A DNA stretch of 58,122 bases from Bacteroides sp. (GTDB lineage: Bacteria > Bacteroidota > Bacteroidia > Bacteroidales > Muribaculaceae). Where the stretch lies: contig JAAVDM010000015.1 of the NCBI GenBank assembly GCA_014801815.1, positions 1-58,122 of the forward strand. The letters are read 5' to 3'. This document shows positions 43,386-52,321 of this stretch, one piece after another. Positions within the stretch are counted from its first letter, which is position 1; each line of letters opens with the position of its first letter. The notes beneath the pieces are model-generated. The model was not told the origin of the DNA and did no database searches. It saw only the letters and a program-made list of their open reading frames with translations. The position numbers were made by a program, and so were the translations under genes.

Positions 43386-44588
43386 ATGGCTATATTGTTT
43401 GTTGGCTCCTATTGTCCACAAAGTTATACTAAAGAGTTGCTAGAAACTGGAACCTCTCCAGATTTTGCTGGTATAAATCTACAGGCAGCTCTTTTAGATG
43501 GCTTTGAAAAAAATAATATTGAAGTCACTTATATTTCTATTCCTAATAGATTATCATATCCGCAATCTTCTAAGATTTTTATATCTGGAAAATATTTTAA
43601 TGATAGAAAAAATGAGAAAATAGTTTCTAATAGAATCCTGGGCTTTATAAATCTTCCTATAATTAAAATATTTTCTAAATATTTTAGAATGCGAAGAGCT
43701 ATTAAATCGTATCTTGATTATGATAAAAATAGCTGTGATCTTTTTGTTTATAGCTTAAATTCACCTTTTCTATTAGCGGCTATCTCTTATAGAAAAAGAT
43801 TCCGTTCTACCTGTGTTATGATTACTGATTTACCAGAGTATATGTCTGGAAATAGAAGTATACTATATAAGATTGGTAAATATATTGATAAAAAAATAAT
43901 TAATTATTGTCTAAAGCGATTTAATACTTATGTGCTACTTAGTAATAAAATGAAAGACAAATTACCTATAACTCATAAGAAATATATTACTATTGAAGGT
44001 ATATATACTGCTACTACTATACAAGAAGTTATTCCCTCACGACGGAATGCTATAATGTATGCAGGTGGAATTTCTCAACGTTATAATGTTTTTGATCTTA
44101 TTGAAGCATTTTTAGATATAAAGGATTCTACTTTAGAGTTATGGTTATGTGGTCCGATAGCTGATATAGAGCGATTTAATAGTATTATTAATAATGATAA
44201 GCGAATTAAGTATCTAGGTCTTCTACCTATAGATAAGGTAAGAGCTTTACAGAAGCAAGTTTCCTTACTTATTAATCCTAGGATGTCTATAGAAGAATTT
44301 ACTAAGTATTCCTTTCCTTCAAAGACCTTAGAATATATGGCTTCCGGTACACCCACTATGATGTGTCGTTTACCTTCTCTTCCTAGTGAATATCTTGATT
44401 ATCTTTATTTTATTGATATTGAGTCTAAAGTTGGTATTCAGGCTGCTATTGAACACTTTTTTACTATACCAATCCATACAAGGATGGAAAAAGCTAAGAA
44501 AGCTCAGGAATTTATTATGTTAAGAAAATCAGCTCAATTTCAGACTAGAAAAGTATTAGAACTTATACATACTAATATTATGAGCTAG
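43386..44588 (+). CDS. Family 4-like glycosyltransferase
   Basis: The 400-residue protein has a GT-B layout. A first half with FVYSLNSPFLLAAI and a second half with NAIMYAGGISQRYNVFDLIEAF, LWLCGP and LLINPRMSIEEFTKYSFPSKTLEYMASGTP are visible; the last provides the Glu-x7-Glu-like nucleotide-sugar motif. It transfers a sugar onto the lipid-linked intermediate; donor unknown. It is the last gene of the AT-rich block; the next gene is markedly GC-richer. Confidence 0.87.
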   Translation: MAILFVGSYCPQSYTKELLETGTSPDFAGINLQAALLDGFEKNNIEVTYISIPNRLSYPQSSKIFISGKYFNDRKNEKIVSNRILGFINLPIIKIFSKYFRMRRAIKSYLDYDKNSCDLFVYSLNSPFLLAAISYRKRFRSTCVMITDLPEYMSGNRSILYKIGKYIDKKIINYCLKRFNTYVLLSNKMKDKLPITHKKYITIEGIYTATTIQEVIPSRRNAIMYAGGISQRYNVFDLIEAFLDIKDSTLELWLCGPIADIERFNSIINNDKRIKYLGLLPIDKVRALQKQVSLLINPRMSIEEFTKYSFPSKTLEYMASGTPTMMCRLPSLPSEYLDYLYFIDIESKVGIQAAIEHFFTIPIHTRMEKAKKAQEFIMLRKSAQFQTRKVLELIHTNIMS

Positions 44589-44625
44589 GTTCTTAAATAA
44601 TTAATAATTCTAAACTTAATGTAAC

Positions 44626-45699
44626 ATGTCAATATTTAAAAACAAAGTACTTCTGATTACAGGAGGTACGGGTTCATTTGGCAACGCTGTTCTTCGTCGT
44701 TTTCTTGACTCGGATATTAAAGAGATACGTATACTTAGTCGTGACGAGAAGAAGCAGGATGATATGCGTCACCGGCTTCAGAATCCTAAGATAAAGTATT
44801 TCATCGGTGATGTCCGGAATAAGGAGTCTGTGGATATTGCGATGCGGGGAGTTGACTACGTCTTCTCTGCGGCTGCCCTGAAGCAGGTGCCGAGCTGTGA
44901 GTTCTTTCCTATGGAGGCCACACGCACCAATGTAGAAGGTACCAACAACGTATTGCTGTCAGCTGTCGAGCATGGTGTGAAGAATGTGGTGGTGCTGTCA
45001 ACCGATAAGGCTGCCTATCCTATCAACGCTATGGGTATCTCGAAGGCTCTTATGGAGAAAGTAGCTATTGCCAAAGGTCGTGAACTCGGGGAGGGGGCCG
45101 AAACCACGATATGCTGCACACGCTACGGTAATGTCATGGCAAGCCGGGGTTCTGTCATTCCTCTGTGGGTGGAGCAGATGATGGAGGGTAAGCCGATAAC
45201 CATTACTGATCCTGAGATGACCCGCTTCATGATGACTCTTGACGATGCTGTGGATCTCGTTATCTATGCCTTCACACACGGTCACAATGGTGATCTCTTT
45301 GTTCAGAAGGCACCGGCAGCTACTCTTTCGACTCTTGCAGAGGCTCTGAAGCAGATATATGCCAAAGTTGATCCGAAATACGGAGAGACCGAAGTGAAGG
45401 TCATAGGCACGCGTCACGGAGAGAAACTCTACGAGACTCTTGTGACCCGTGAGGAGATGGCCAAGGCTCTCGATATGGGTAATTATTACCGTATCCCGTG
45501 CGATACACGAGACCTGAACTATGACAAGTTCTTTACCGAGGGCAACCAGGAGATGAGTAAGATTGAGGATTACCACAGTCACAATACCGAGCGTCTCGAT
45601 GTCGAGGGCATGAAGGAACAGCTCATGCGTCTGCGTTTCGTACAGGCGGACTTGGGTATGATTGAGTCTGACACTAAACGTGAGATACGTTCGGAATAA
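44626..45699 (+). CDS. fnlA: UDP-GlcNAc 4,6-dehydratase/5-epimerase (FnlA/WbjB type)
   Basis: The enzyme starts the route from UDP-GlcNAc to UDP-L-FucNAc. The Rossmann motif is ITGGTGSFGNAVLRRF (residues 10-25), SRDEKKQDDMRH is a family stretch, and the catalytic motif is STDKAAYPINAMGISKA with a Tyr-to-Met exchange typical of short UDP-GlcNAc dehydratases. Length 357 is standard. It overlaps the next gene by one base, and fnlC follows after a small insertion, so all three genes for UDP-L-FucNAc are present. Confidence 0.88.
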   Translation: MSIFKNKVLLITGGTGSFGNAVLRRFLDSDIKEIRILSRDEKKQDDMRHRLQNPKIKYFIGDVRNKESVDIAMRGVDYVFSAAALKQVPSCEFFPMEATRTNVEGTNNVLLSAVEHGVKNVVVLSTDKAAYPINAMGISKALMEKVAIAKGRELGEGAETTICCTRYGNVMASRGSVIPLWVEQMMEGKPITITDPEMTRFMMTLDDAVDLVIYAFTHGHNGDLFVQKAPAATLSTLAEALKQIYAKVDPKYGETEVKVIGTRHGEKLYETLVTREEMAKALDMGNYYRIPCDTRDLNYDKFFTEGNQEMSKIEDYHSHNTERLDVEGMKEQLMRLRFVQADLGMIESDTKREIRSE

Positions 45700-46898
45700 T
45701 GAAAGTGTTAGTTACGGGAGCGAAGGGTTTTGTAGGCCGCAATCTCTGCTCCCAGCTTAGGAACATACGTGACGGCAAGGCGAGGAATTATCCGGTCAGC
45801 ATAGAGGAGGTATTCGAGTATGACCTAGACTCCACTCCTGAGGAACTCGACCGTTACTGCCGTGAGGCTGATTTCGTATTCAATCTGGCCGGTGTCAACC
45901 GTCCGGAGAATCCGGAGGATTTCCGGACGGGTAATTTCGGATTTGCCTCAATACTGCTTGACACACTGAAGAGACATGACAACCGGTGTCCCGTGATGCT
46001 GTCCAGTTCCATTCAGGCAACGCTGTTAGGACGTTATGCCGGACACCCTTACGGAGAGAGCAAGCGTGCCGGCGAGGAACTATTCTTTGACTATGCCCGT
46101 GAGACAGGAGCTAAGGTATTGGTCTACCGTTTTCCGAATCTTTTTGGGAAATGGTGCCGCCCTAACTATAATTCTGCTATTGCGACCTTCTGTAATAATA
46201 TTGCCAACGATCTTCCCATACAGGTAAATGACCCTTCCGTGGAACTGGAACTTCTCTATATTGATGATCTTGTCGAGGAGATGATAGCTGCCCTGCAGGG
46301 TAAGGAACATCACTGTGAGTTTGACGGAACCCGGACAGTGATGAGGGAGGACGGACGTTACTGTACTGTTCCTGTCTGCCACAGGGTAACTCTCGGCGAG
46401 ATTGTGAACATGCTGCACCGTTTCCATGATATGCCGCGTACCCTTGGAGTGCCAGACCTTACTCCCGGCAGGTTTGAGAAGAAGCTTTACTCCACCTATC
46501 TCAGTTATCTTCCTAAGGAAAAGATGATCTACGACCTGAAGATGAACTGTGATAACAGGGGTTCCTTCACCGAGATTATCCGCACAGCCGATGCCGGACA
46601 GATGTCGGTCAATATATCCCGTCCGGGTATCACCAAGGGGCAGCACTGGCATCATACCAAGAACGAGAAGTTTGTGGTAGTGAAGGGACACGGTCTTATC
46701 CAGCTCCGTAAGGAGGGTACAGATGATGTCCTCAATTTCGAGGTAAGCGGAGACCGTATACAGGTGGTTGAGATGATTCCGGGCTATACCCACAATATCA
46801 TAAATCTCTCCGACACTGAGGATCTCGTGACGCTGATGTGGTGCAACGAACCCTTCGACCCGAATCGTCCCGATACTTATTTTGACCCCGTAAGTTGA
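45699..46898 (+). CDS. fnlB: UDP-2-acetamido-2,6-dideoxy-talose reductase with cupin domain (FnlB/WbjC/CapF type)
   Basis: The 399-residue two-domain enzyme reduces the keto sugar made by FnlA. The N-terminal SDR part starts VLVTGAKGFVGRNL and has HPYGESKRAGEELF with the Tyr-x3-Lys pair. The C-terminal cupin (from about residue 280) has GSFTEIIR, GQHWHHTKNEKFVVV and the His residues of a metal site. The next functional partner, fnlC, is separated from it by 650 bp carrying a four-helix-bundle gene. Confidence 0.88.
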   Translation: MKVLVTGAKGFVGRNLCSQLRNIRDGKARNYPVSIEEVFEYDLDSTPEELDRYCREADFVFNLAGVNRPENPEDFRTGNFGFASILLDTLKRHDNRCPVMLSSSIQATLLGRYAGHPYGESKRAGEELFFDYARETGAKVLVYRFPNLFGKWCRPNYNSAIATFCNNIANDLPIQVNDPSVELELLYIDDLVEEMIAALQGKEHHCEFDGTRTVMREDGRYCTVPVCHRVTLGEIVNMLHRFHDMPRTLGVPDLTPGRFEKKLYSTYLSYLPKEKMIYDLKMNCDNRGSFTEIIRTADAGQMSVNISRPGITKGQHWHHTKNEKFVVVKGHGLIQLRKEGTDDVLNFEVSGDRIQVVEMIPGYTHNIINLSDTEDLVTLMWCNEPFDPNRPDTYFDPVS

Positions 46899-47029
46899 TG
46901 GATAATGCGCAATTCATAATGCGCAATTAGCAATTGGTAAGGCATATTTCATAATTCGCAATTGCCAATTGAGCATTATACATTACACATTGAAAATTGA
47001 GCATTACTCATTGCGAATTGGACATTTAA
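46899..47029. repeat. AATTGCGCATT-type simple repeats, left flank
   Basis: The stretch consists of degenerate units such as ATAATGCGCAATTCATAATG and GCAATTGCCAATTGAGCATT. It carries no gene. Related units in the opposite orientation lie at 47436-47545, framing the four-helix-bundle gene. Confidence 0.75.
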
Positions 47030-47392
47030 TTACAAATTGTTTCTTGTCGTCTTTGTGATGGAGGTAAGCATTTTTAACAGCTCTTTGCAGTCAGAATATA
47101 GACTTGTAAATTCTGAGGCTGTAATGTACTCTGACTGATACAGAAGTTCAAGCCAATATTCACTTTCCGAGATTTCTTTCAAAGCAATACACATCTTTGC
47201 ATGGAAATCTGCTTTTGACTGACCCCGGATAGCCTCTTTCACATTCGCACCTACTGAGGTACCGCTTCGAAGCAATTGCTTGGAAAGTACATATTCCTTT
47301 CGGGTTGTGGAAAGATACTTATACAGTTTAACACACCGTAAGGCAAAACTAAAACTCTTTACCACAACGGGATTCTCAGCATCTTGTCTCAT
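47030..47392 (-). CDS. Four-helix-bundle protein (S23/IVP family)
   Basis: The 120-residue protein fits the family first met as intervening-sequence proteins in 23S rRNA: SFSFALRCVKLYKYL, a SKQLLRSGTSVGANVKEAIRG core, then KADFHAKMCIALKEISESEYWLELL and a last helix. It is related to Avd of diversity-generating retroelements, but no reverse transcriptase is nearby. It is the only minus-strand gene in the capsule locus and is flanked by AT simple repeats, so it looks like a guest inserted between fnlB and fnlC. Function unknown. Confidence 0.88.
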   Translation of the reverse strand: MRQDAENPVVVKSFSFALRCVKLYKYLSTTRKEYVLSKQLLRSGTSVGANVKEAIRGQSKADFHAKMCIALKEISESEYWLELLYQSEYITASEFTSLYSDCKELLKMLTSITKTTRNNL

Positions 47393-47435
47393 AGTAGAAT
47401 TTTCATAGTGGAGATTTCACAAATTTAGATATTAT

Positions 47436-47545
47436 CCCGTATTATCACAAATAATTGTAGTACTGCAAATAATTGCGCATTGCACATTTCTAATTACACA
47501 TTATAATTGATAATTGTGCATTGTCCATTTCTCATTGCGCATTTA
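47436..47545. repeat. AATTGCGCATT-type simple repeats, right flank
   Basis: Degenerate units such as AATAATTGCGCATTGCACAT and AATTGTGCATTGTCCATT mirror those of the left flank. The last unit ends a few bases before the start of fnlC, so the insertion may influence its translation. Confidence 0.7.
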
Positions 47546-47548
47546 ACT

Positions 47549-48730
47549 ATGGTTACTGATTATTCCAATATATCGTTTGCTGATAATGGCAAACTCAAAC
47601 TTCTCATTATTGTAGGGACACGTCCTGAGATTATCCGTCTGGCGGCTACCATAAACAAATGCCGTAGGTATTTCGATGTGATTCTCGCCCATACCGGACA
47701 GAACTATGACTATAATCTCAACGGTGTGTTCTTTAAGGACCTGAGACTTGCTGACCCGGAGGTATATATGGATGCTGTCGGCGATGACCTCGGAGCAACG
47801 GTAGGGAACATCATCAATTGTTCATACAAGCTGATGGCTGAGATAAAGCCTGACGCCCTCCTGATTTTAGGTGATACCAATTCCTGCCTGTCGGCAATTC
47901 CGGCCAAGCGTCTGCATATCCCTATCTTCCACATGGAGGCTGGTAACCGCTGTAAGGACGAGTGTCTGCCAGAGGAGACCAACCGCCGTATCGTGGATAT
48001 TATCTCCGATGTGAATTTGTGTTACTCGGAACACGCACGGCGCTATCTGGCCGACAGCGGCCTGCCCAAGGAACGTACCTATCTTACCGGCTCGCCGATG
48101 GCCGAGGTTCTGCACGCCAATCTTGCCGATATCGAGGCGAGTGATATTCACCAGCGTCTCGGACTTGAGAAGGGTAAGTATATACTTCTTTCGGCTCACC
48201 GCGAGGAGAACATTGATACGGAGAAGAACTTCCTGTCACTGTTCAATGCCATCAATGCCATAGCCGAGAAATATGACATGCCGATTCTGTACAGCTGTCA
48301 CCCGCGTTCGCGCAGACGTCTTGAGCAGTCCGGTTTCAGGCTTGACAGGCGTGTGATACAGCATGAGCCGCTCGGTTTCCATGACTACAACTGCCTTCAG
48401 ATGAACGCTGCGGCGGTGATTTCCGATTCCGGCACACTTCCTGAGGAATCAAGTTTCTTTACTTCCGTAGGTCATCCGTTTCCGGCTGTATGCATACGTA
48501 CTTCCACTGAGAGACCGGAATCACTTGACAATGCCGGCTTTATTCTTGCGGGTATTGATGAGAAATCCCTGCTTCAGGCTGTCGAGACGGCGATAGCGAT
48601 GAACGCGAATGCTGACAACGGTACTCCGGTAGATGTCTATGTCGGTGAGAATGTATCGAACGTAGTAGTGAAGATAATACAGTCATACGTTACTGTCGTC
48701 AATAAGATGGTGTGGCGTAAAGATCAGTGA
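47549..48730 (+). CDS. fnlC: UDP-N-acetylglucosamine 2-epimerase-like enzyme (FnlC/WbjD type)
   Basis: The non-hydrolysing epimerase completes UDP-L-FucNAc. From ATG 47549 it is 393 residues; an earlier ATG at 47507 would be read through the AT repeats. Family motifs are IIVGTRPEIIRLAATI, HTGQNYDYNLNGVFF, LGDTNSCLSAIPAKR, FHMEAGNRC and SDSGTLPEESSFF. It belongs with fnlA and fnlB, despite the intervening four-helix-bundle gene, and precedes a WbuB-like transferase that would use its product. Confidence 0.9.
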   Translation: MVTDYSNISFADNGKLKLLIIVGTRPEIIRLAATINKCRRYFDVILAHTGQNYDYNLNGVFFKDLRLADPEVYMDAVGDDLGATVGNIINCSYKLMAEIKPDALLILGDTNSCLSAIPAKRLHIPIFHMEAGNRCKDECLPEETNRRIVDIISDVNLCYSEHARRYLADSGLPKERTYLTGSPMAEVLHANLADIEASDIHQRLGLEKGKYILLSAHREENIDTEKNFLSLFNAINAIAEKYDMPILYSCHPRSRRRLEQSGFRLDRRVIQHEPLGFHDYNCLQMNAAAVISDSGTLPEESSFFTSVGHPFPAVCIRTSTERPESLDNAGFILAGIDEKSLLQAVETAIAMNANADNGTPVDVYVGENVSNVVVKIIQSYVTVVNKMVWRKDQ

Positions 48731-48733
48731 ACA

Positions 48734-49948
48734 ATGAAGATCCTGTTTCTTTCCTTAGCACGGTTTGATGATATCAATGTTCGGGGCATATACTCCGATC
48801 TGATGCGAGAGTTTATTGCCCGAGGTCATGATGTTTTCATTGCCTCACCTATAGAGCGCCGCTTCAGAAAACAAACTCATCTTATAGATTTTCCACTTTG
48901 TCAGATTCTCAAAATAAGAACTCTGAACCTACAGAAAACAAATATAATAGAGAAAGGAATAGGCACTCTTCTTCTTGAATATCAGTTTGATAATGCTATA
49001 AAAAAATACTGGGGTGATATAAAGTTTGATTTAGTGCTTTATGCTACACCTCCTATCACGTTTAACCGTGTTATAGAGCGTATTAAAAAACGCTGCGGGT
49101 GCCGGAGTTATCTTATGCTCAAGGATATATTTCCTCAGAATGCCGTTGATATTGGTATGATGAAAGAAGGGGGGCTCCTACATTGTATGTTTCGGAAAAA
49201 GGAAGTACGTCTCTATGAGATTTCCGATAGGATAGGGTGTATGTCTCCAGCCAATTGTGAGTATGTGTTAAAGCATAATCCGACAGTTGATCCGTCTAAG
49301 GTAGAGCTTTGTCCTAACTCAATAACACCTATTGAAATACCGGTATTATCCGAGGATGAGCGTGTGACTCTGCTTATGAAACTCAGTATTCCAACTGATA
49401 AAACGCTTTTTATATACGGAGGTAATCTCGGTAAGCCGCAGGGTCTTGACTTCCTTCTGAAAGTTATTGAGGCTAACGAAAATCGAGAAGACAGTTATAT
49501 TGTAGTCGTAGGTAGCGGTACTGAATATCCCAAGATTGCTCGTTGGTTTGAAGTTAATAATCCTGTTAACTCCAAGCTTCTTTCTGCACTTCCCAAACAG
49601 GAATATGACAATCTTGTACGTGCCTGTCATGTTGGTCTTATATTCCTTGATCCACGTTTTACTATTCCAAATTTCCCTTCTCGTCTACTTAGTTACCTTG
49701 AAAACTCAATGCCGGTTCTTCTTGCCACTGATGTTAATACTGATATGGGACGTATCGCTGAAGGTGAAGACTTTGGACTTTGGTGTGAAAGCGATGATCT
49801 TGACAAATTTATGAAAAATATGGATGCTCTGACTTCAGATAGTATTTCTAAAATGGGTATCGCCGGACATAAATACTTTCTTGCTAATTACACTACCGAT
49901 ATAATTGCCGACTCCATACTCATACCGAATAAGAAATCCAAAATATAA
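48734..49948 (+). CDS. WbuB-like L-FucNAc glycosyltransferase
   Basis: The 404-residue GT-B enzyme has N-terminal ILFLSLARFDDINVRGIYSDL and C-terminal LFIYGGNLGKPQGLDFLLKV and NFPSRLLSYLENSMPVL, fitting family 4 and the WbuB group that follows fnlABC in many loci. It probably adds L-FucNAc as second sugar to the lipid-linked residue. It starts 3 bp after fnlC and ends 10 bp before the sugar-phosphate transferase. Confidence 0.85.
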   Translation: MKILFLSLARFDDINVRGIYSDLMREFIARGHDVFIASPIERRFRKQTHLIDFPLCQILKIRTLNLQKTNIIEKGIGTLLLEYQFDNAIKKYWGDIKFDLVLYATPPITFNRVIERIKKRCGCRSYLMLKDIFPQNAVDIGMMKEGGLLHCMFRKKEVRLYEISDRIGCMSPANCEYVLKHNPTVDPSKVELCPNSITPIEIPVLSEDERVTLLMKLSIPTDKTLFIYGGNLGKPQGLDFLLKVIEANENREDSYIVVVGSGTEYPKIARWFEVNNPVNSKLLSALPKQEYDNLVRACHVGLIFLDPRFTIPNFPSRLLSYLENSMPVLLATDVNTDMGRIAEGEDFGLWCESDDLDKFMKNMDALTSDSISKMGIAGHKYFLANYTTDIIADSILIPNKKSKI

Positions 49949-49958
49949 TTTCTTATTA

Positions 49959-50573
49959 ATGAATCTGTACAAGAAATTTTTAAAGCGGGCTATTGATATT
50001 ACAGCCAGTGGGTCCGGCCTTCTGTTACTTAGTCCGGTATTGGGTTGTGTTACTGTCTGGCTTCATTTTGCCAACAAGGGCGCCGGCGCTTTTTTCTTTC
50101 AAGAGCGACCAGGGAAGGGAGGAAAGATTTTTAAGGTAGTAAAATTCAAAACCATGACTGATGAAAGAGACTCGGAAGGGAATTTACTGCCAGACTCAAA
50201 ACGACTGACTAAAGTCGGTAAATTTGTACGTTCGACATCTATTGACGAGCTGCCTCAGTTATGGAATGTGTTAAAAGGTGATATGTCATTAATTGGTCCC
50301 CGGCCTTTATTGGTTAAGTATCTTCCTCTGTATACGCCCGAGCAAGCCCGCAGACATGAGGTGCGTCCGGGTATAACAGGCTGGGCACAGTGTCACGGAC
50401 GTAATGCCATATCATGGAAAAAGAAATTTGAACTTGATGTATGGTACGTAGATAATTTGTCATTTATGACAGATTGTAAGGTTATATTTACTACGATTAA
50501 GAAAGTGCTTGTACGCGAAGGAATATCTGCGGAAGGACAAGCAACAATGGAGGCTTTTAACGGGCATAATTGA
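49959..50573 (+). CDS. Initiating undecaprenyl-phosphate sugar transferase
   Basis: This monotopic phosphoglycosyltransferase of the PglC/WcaJ family attaches the first sugar phosphate to undecaprenyl phosphate. From ATG 49959 it has 204 residues: a hydrophobic re-entrant helix (KRAIDITASGSGLLLLSPVL), the conserved KVVKFKTM, the Asp-Glu pair in SIDELPQLWN, and MSLIGPRPLL with RPGITGWAQ. A start at 49905 would overlap the previous gene and is not typical. The acyltransferase that follows in coupled fashion is of the type that acylates 4-amino sugars, so the first sugar may be an acylated diamino or amino sugar. Confidence 0.93.
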   Translation: MNLYKKFLKRAIDITASGSGLLLLSPVLGCVTVWLHFANKGAGAFFFQERPGKGGKIFKVVKFKTMTDERDSEGNLLPDSKRLTKVGKFVRSTSIDELPQLWNVLKGDMSLIGPRPLLVKYLPLYTPEQARRHEVRPGITGWAQCHGRNAISWKKKFELDVWYVDNLSFMTDCKVIFTTIKKVLVREGISAEGQATMEAFNGHN

Positions 50574-50575
50574 AA

Positions 50576-51208
50576 ATGAAAAATCTGATTATTGTAGGTG
50601 CCAGTGGTTTTGGACGAGAAGTAGCACAATATATTGAGGACATAAATGCTATTACCCCGACATGGCATCTACAAGGCTTTATTGATGATAATCTTCACGC
50701 ACTTGATGACATAGGTCACGATTATCTTGTAATAGACACGATAAAAACACATCAGCCGATAACAGATACTTTATATGTATGTGCTTTAGCTTCTCCAAAG
50801 ACTAAAGAGTATATTGTCAACTTGTTAAAAGACAGAGGTGCTAAATTTACTACCGTTATACACCCTACCGCCAGAGTCAGTAGGTATGCCCGTATTGGAG
50901 AAGGCTGTATAATTACTCCGAACAGTAATGTCAATACGGAAGCAGTTTTAGGAAATTTTGTAGCGGTTTTAGCTTCAGGAGTAGGTCATGATGCTACGAT
51001 AGGTGACTATTCTACCTTATCAGGACATGTTTGTGTGAACGGTCATGTACAGGTAGGACAAAAAGTATTTATAGGTTGTGGTGTACTTATCGCGCCTTCT
51101 AAAAAGATCGGAGATGAGGCTGTTGTAGGTATAGGCAGCGTAGTTATTTCTAATGTAAAAACAGGTACGACAGTATTCGGCAATCCTGCAAAGAAAATAT
51201 TGATATAG
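50576..51208 (+). CDS. PglD/NeuD-like sugar O/N-acyltransferase
   Basis: The 210-residue protein has an N-terminal Rossmann-like sugar-nucleotide part (NLIIVGASGFGREVAQYI) and a C-terminal left-handed beta-helix built of hexapeptide repeats (IGEGCIITPNSNVNTEAVLG ... AVVGIGSVVISNVKTGTTVF, ending GNPAKKI). Relatives transfer acetyl from acetyl-CoA to a UDP-4-amino sugar. The start is ATG 50576, two bases after the previous stop. Its normal partner, a DegT aminotransferase, lies only at 57374, beyond the inserted acyl cassette. Confidence 0.88.
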   Translation: MKNLIIVGASGFGREVAQYIEDINAITPTWHLQGFIDDNLHALDDIGHDYLVIDTIKTHQPITDTLYVCALASPKTKEYIVNLLKDRGAKFTTVIHPTARVSRYARIGEGCIITPNSNVNTEAVLGNFVAVLASGVGHDATIGDYSTLSGHVCVNGHVQVGQKVFIGCGVLIAPSKKIGDEAVVGIGSVVISNVKTGTTVFGNPAKKILI

Positions 51209-51217
51209 AAACTTAAC

Positions 51218-52321
51218 ATGGCATTTTTTAGATTTGATAATATAAAAGTTACCGGTATAGCATGTGCTGTTCCGTCCAATGAAGTCAGTTCAGACAGTTA
51301 TAAGTCCCAGTTTGGTGATGAAGAGGTCGAGAAGTTCAAGATTATGACAGGTGTCTGTGCCTCACGTCGCACATCGGAACATCAGACAGCTTCAGATTTA
51401 GGATTTAGAGCGGCTTCAGAACTGTTAACTCATCTTGGGGTCAGACCTGAGGAGATAGGTGCTCTTATTTTTGCGAGTCATAGTCCTGATTACCGTAGGC
51501 CCTCTACAGCTTTTGTATTACAATATCGCCTAGGTATCGGTAAAGAAGCTGTGTGCTACGATATAAGCCTGGGTTGTTCCTCACTTGTGGTAGGTATGCA
51601 GACTCTTGCCTCCATAATGAATACAGGAGATATAGATAAGGCTTTGCTCATTGTTGGCGATACGGCCGGTAAATCAGTGTGTACTAATGACCGCAGCAGT
51701 GTAATGCTCTTTGGTGAGGCTGGGGGTGCTCTGTTACTTGAAAAGCAATCCAGTCATAAAATAGAGTCTCTTATCAGAAGCGACGGCTCAGGTTACAGAT
51801 ATATGATAATTCCGGGAGGTGGTTACCGAAACCTTCATGCTGATCCGAAACCGATAATGTGTAAAGATGGAAATGAACGTTCACTTCTGAATTCATTTAT
51901 ACAGGGTACTTCGGTTTTTACATTCACTATATTCGATGTTCCACGTCTCATAAAAGACTTTTTTGCTAAGACAGAAACTACCTCGGAAGATTACGATGTA
52001 TTTGCGTTCCATCAGGCTAATCTGTATATTTTAAAACAGATTGCTAAAAAGACTAAGATTCCATTTGATAAAGTCCCCATTTCTCTTGACCGTTTTGGGA
52101 ATACCTCTGGGGCTTCTGCAATAGTGACCTTGTGCGATAGATATGGAAACATAGAAAAGAATAAAACTTTACGTGTGCTTGCATGTGGTTTCGGTATAGG
52201 TATTTCACTTGGTATTACAACATTTGATATTGATACTGAAAACATACTACCTATTTTTGAAGATGATAGTTTTTTTGAAGAAGGTCTTATAACTGATCCG
52301 AATCAGCTTTACGAAAAATGA
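51218..52321 (+). CDS. 3-oxoacyl-ACP synthase III-like (KAS III)
   Basis: The 367-residue thiolase-fold enzyme condenses an acyl-CoA with an ACP-bound malonyl group or otherwise moves acyl groups. The catalytic triad is visible: Cys120 in SLGCSSLV, His in AFHQANLYI and Asn in RFGNTSGASA. It is longer than FabH (about 320), with an extended C-terminus (IFEDDSFFEEGLITDPNQL). Its gene overlaps that of the adenylating enzyme by 4 bp and opens the acyl cassette, so a dedicated role in making a capsule acyl substituent is likely; product unknown. Confidence 0.88.
   Translation: MAFFRFDNIKVTGIACAVPSNEVSSDSYKSQFGDEEVEKFKIMTGVCASRRTSEHQTASDLGFRAASELLTHLGVRPEEIGALIFASHSPDYRRPSTAFVLQYRLGIGKEAVCYDISLGCSSLVVGMQTLASIMNTGDIDKALLIVGDTAGKSVCTNDRSSVMLFGEAGGALLLEKQSSHKIESLIRSDGSGYRYMIIPGGGYRNLHADPKPIMCKDGNERSLLNSFIQGTSVFTFTIFDVPRLIKDFFAKTETTSEDYDVFAFHQANLYILKQIAKKTKIPFDKVPISLDRFGNTSGASAIVTLCDRYGNIEKNKTLRVLACGFGIGISLGITTFDIDTENILPIFEDDSFFEEGLITDPNQLYEK

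Noticed and set aside
44998..45582. 194-codon antisense open frame inside fnlA
   Set aside because: Antisense to a conserved catalytic region and without its own features.
46080..46793. 237-codon antisense open frame inside fnlB
   Set aside because: Shadow of the cupin/SDR gene; no promoter or motif.
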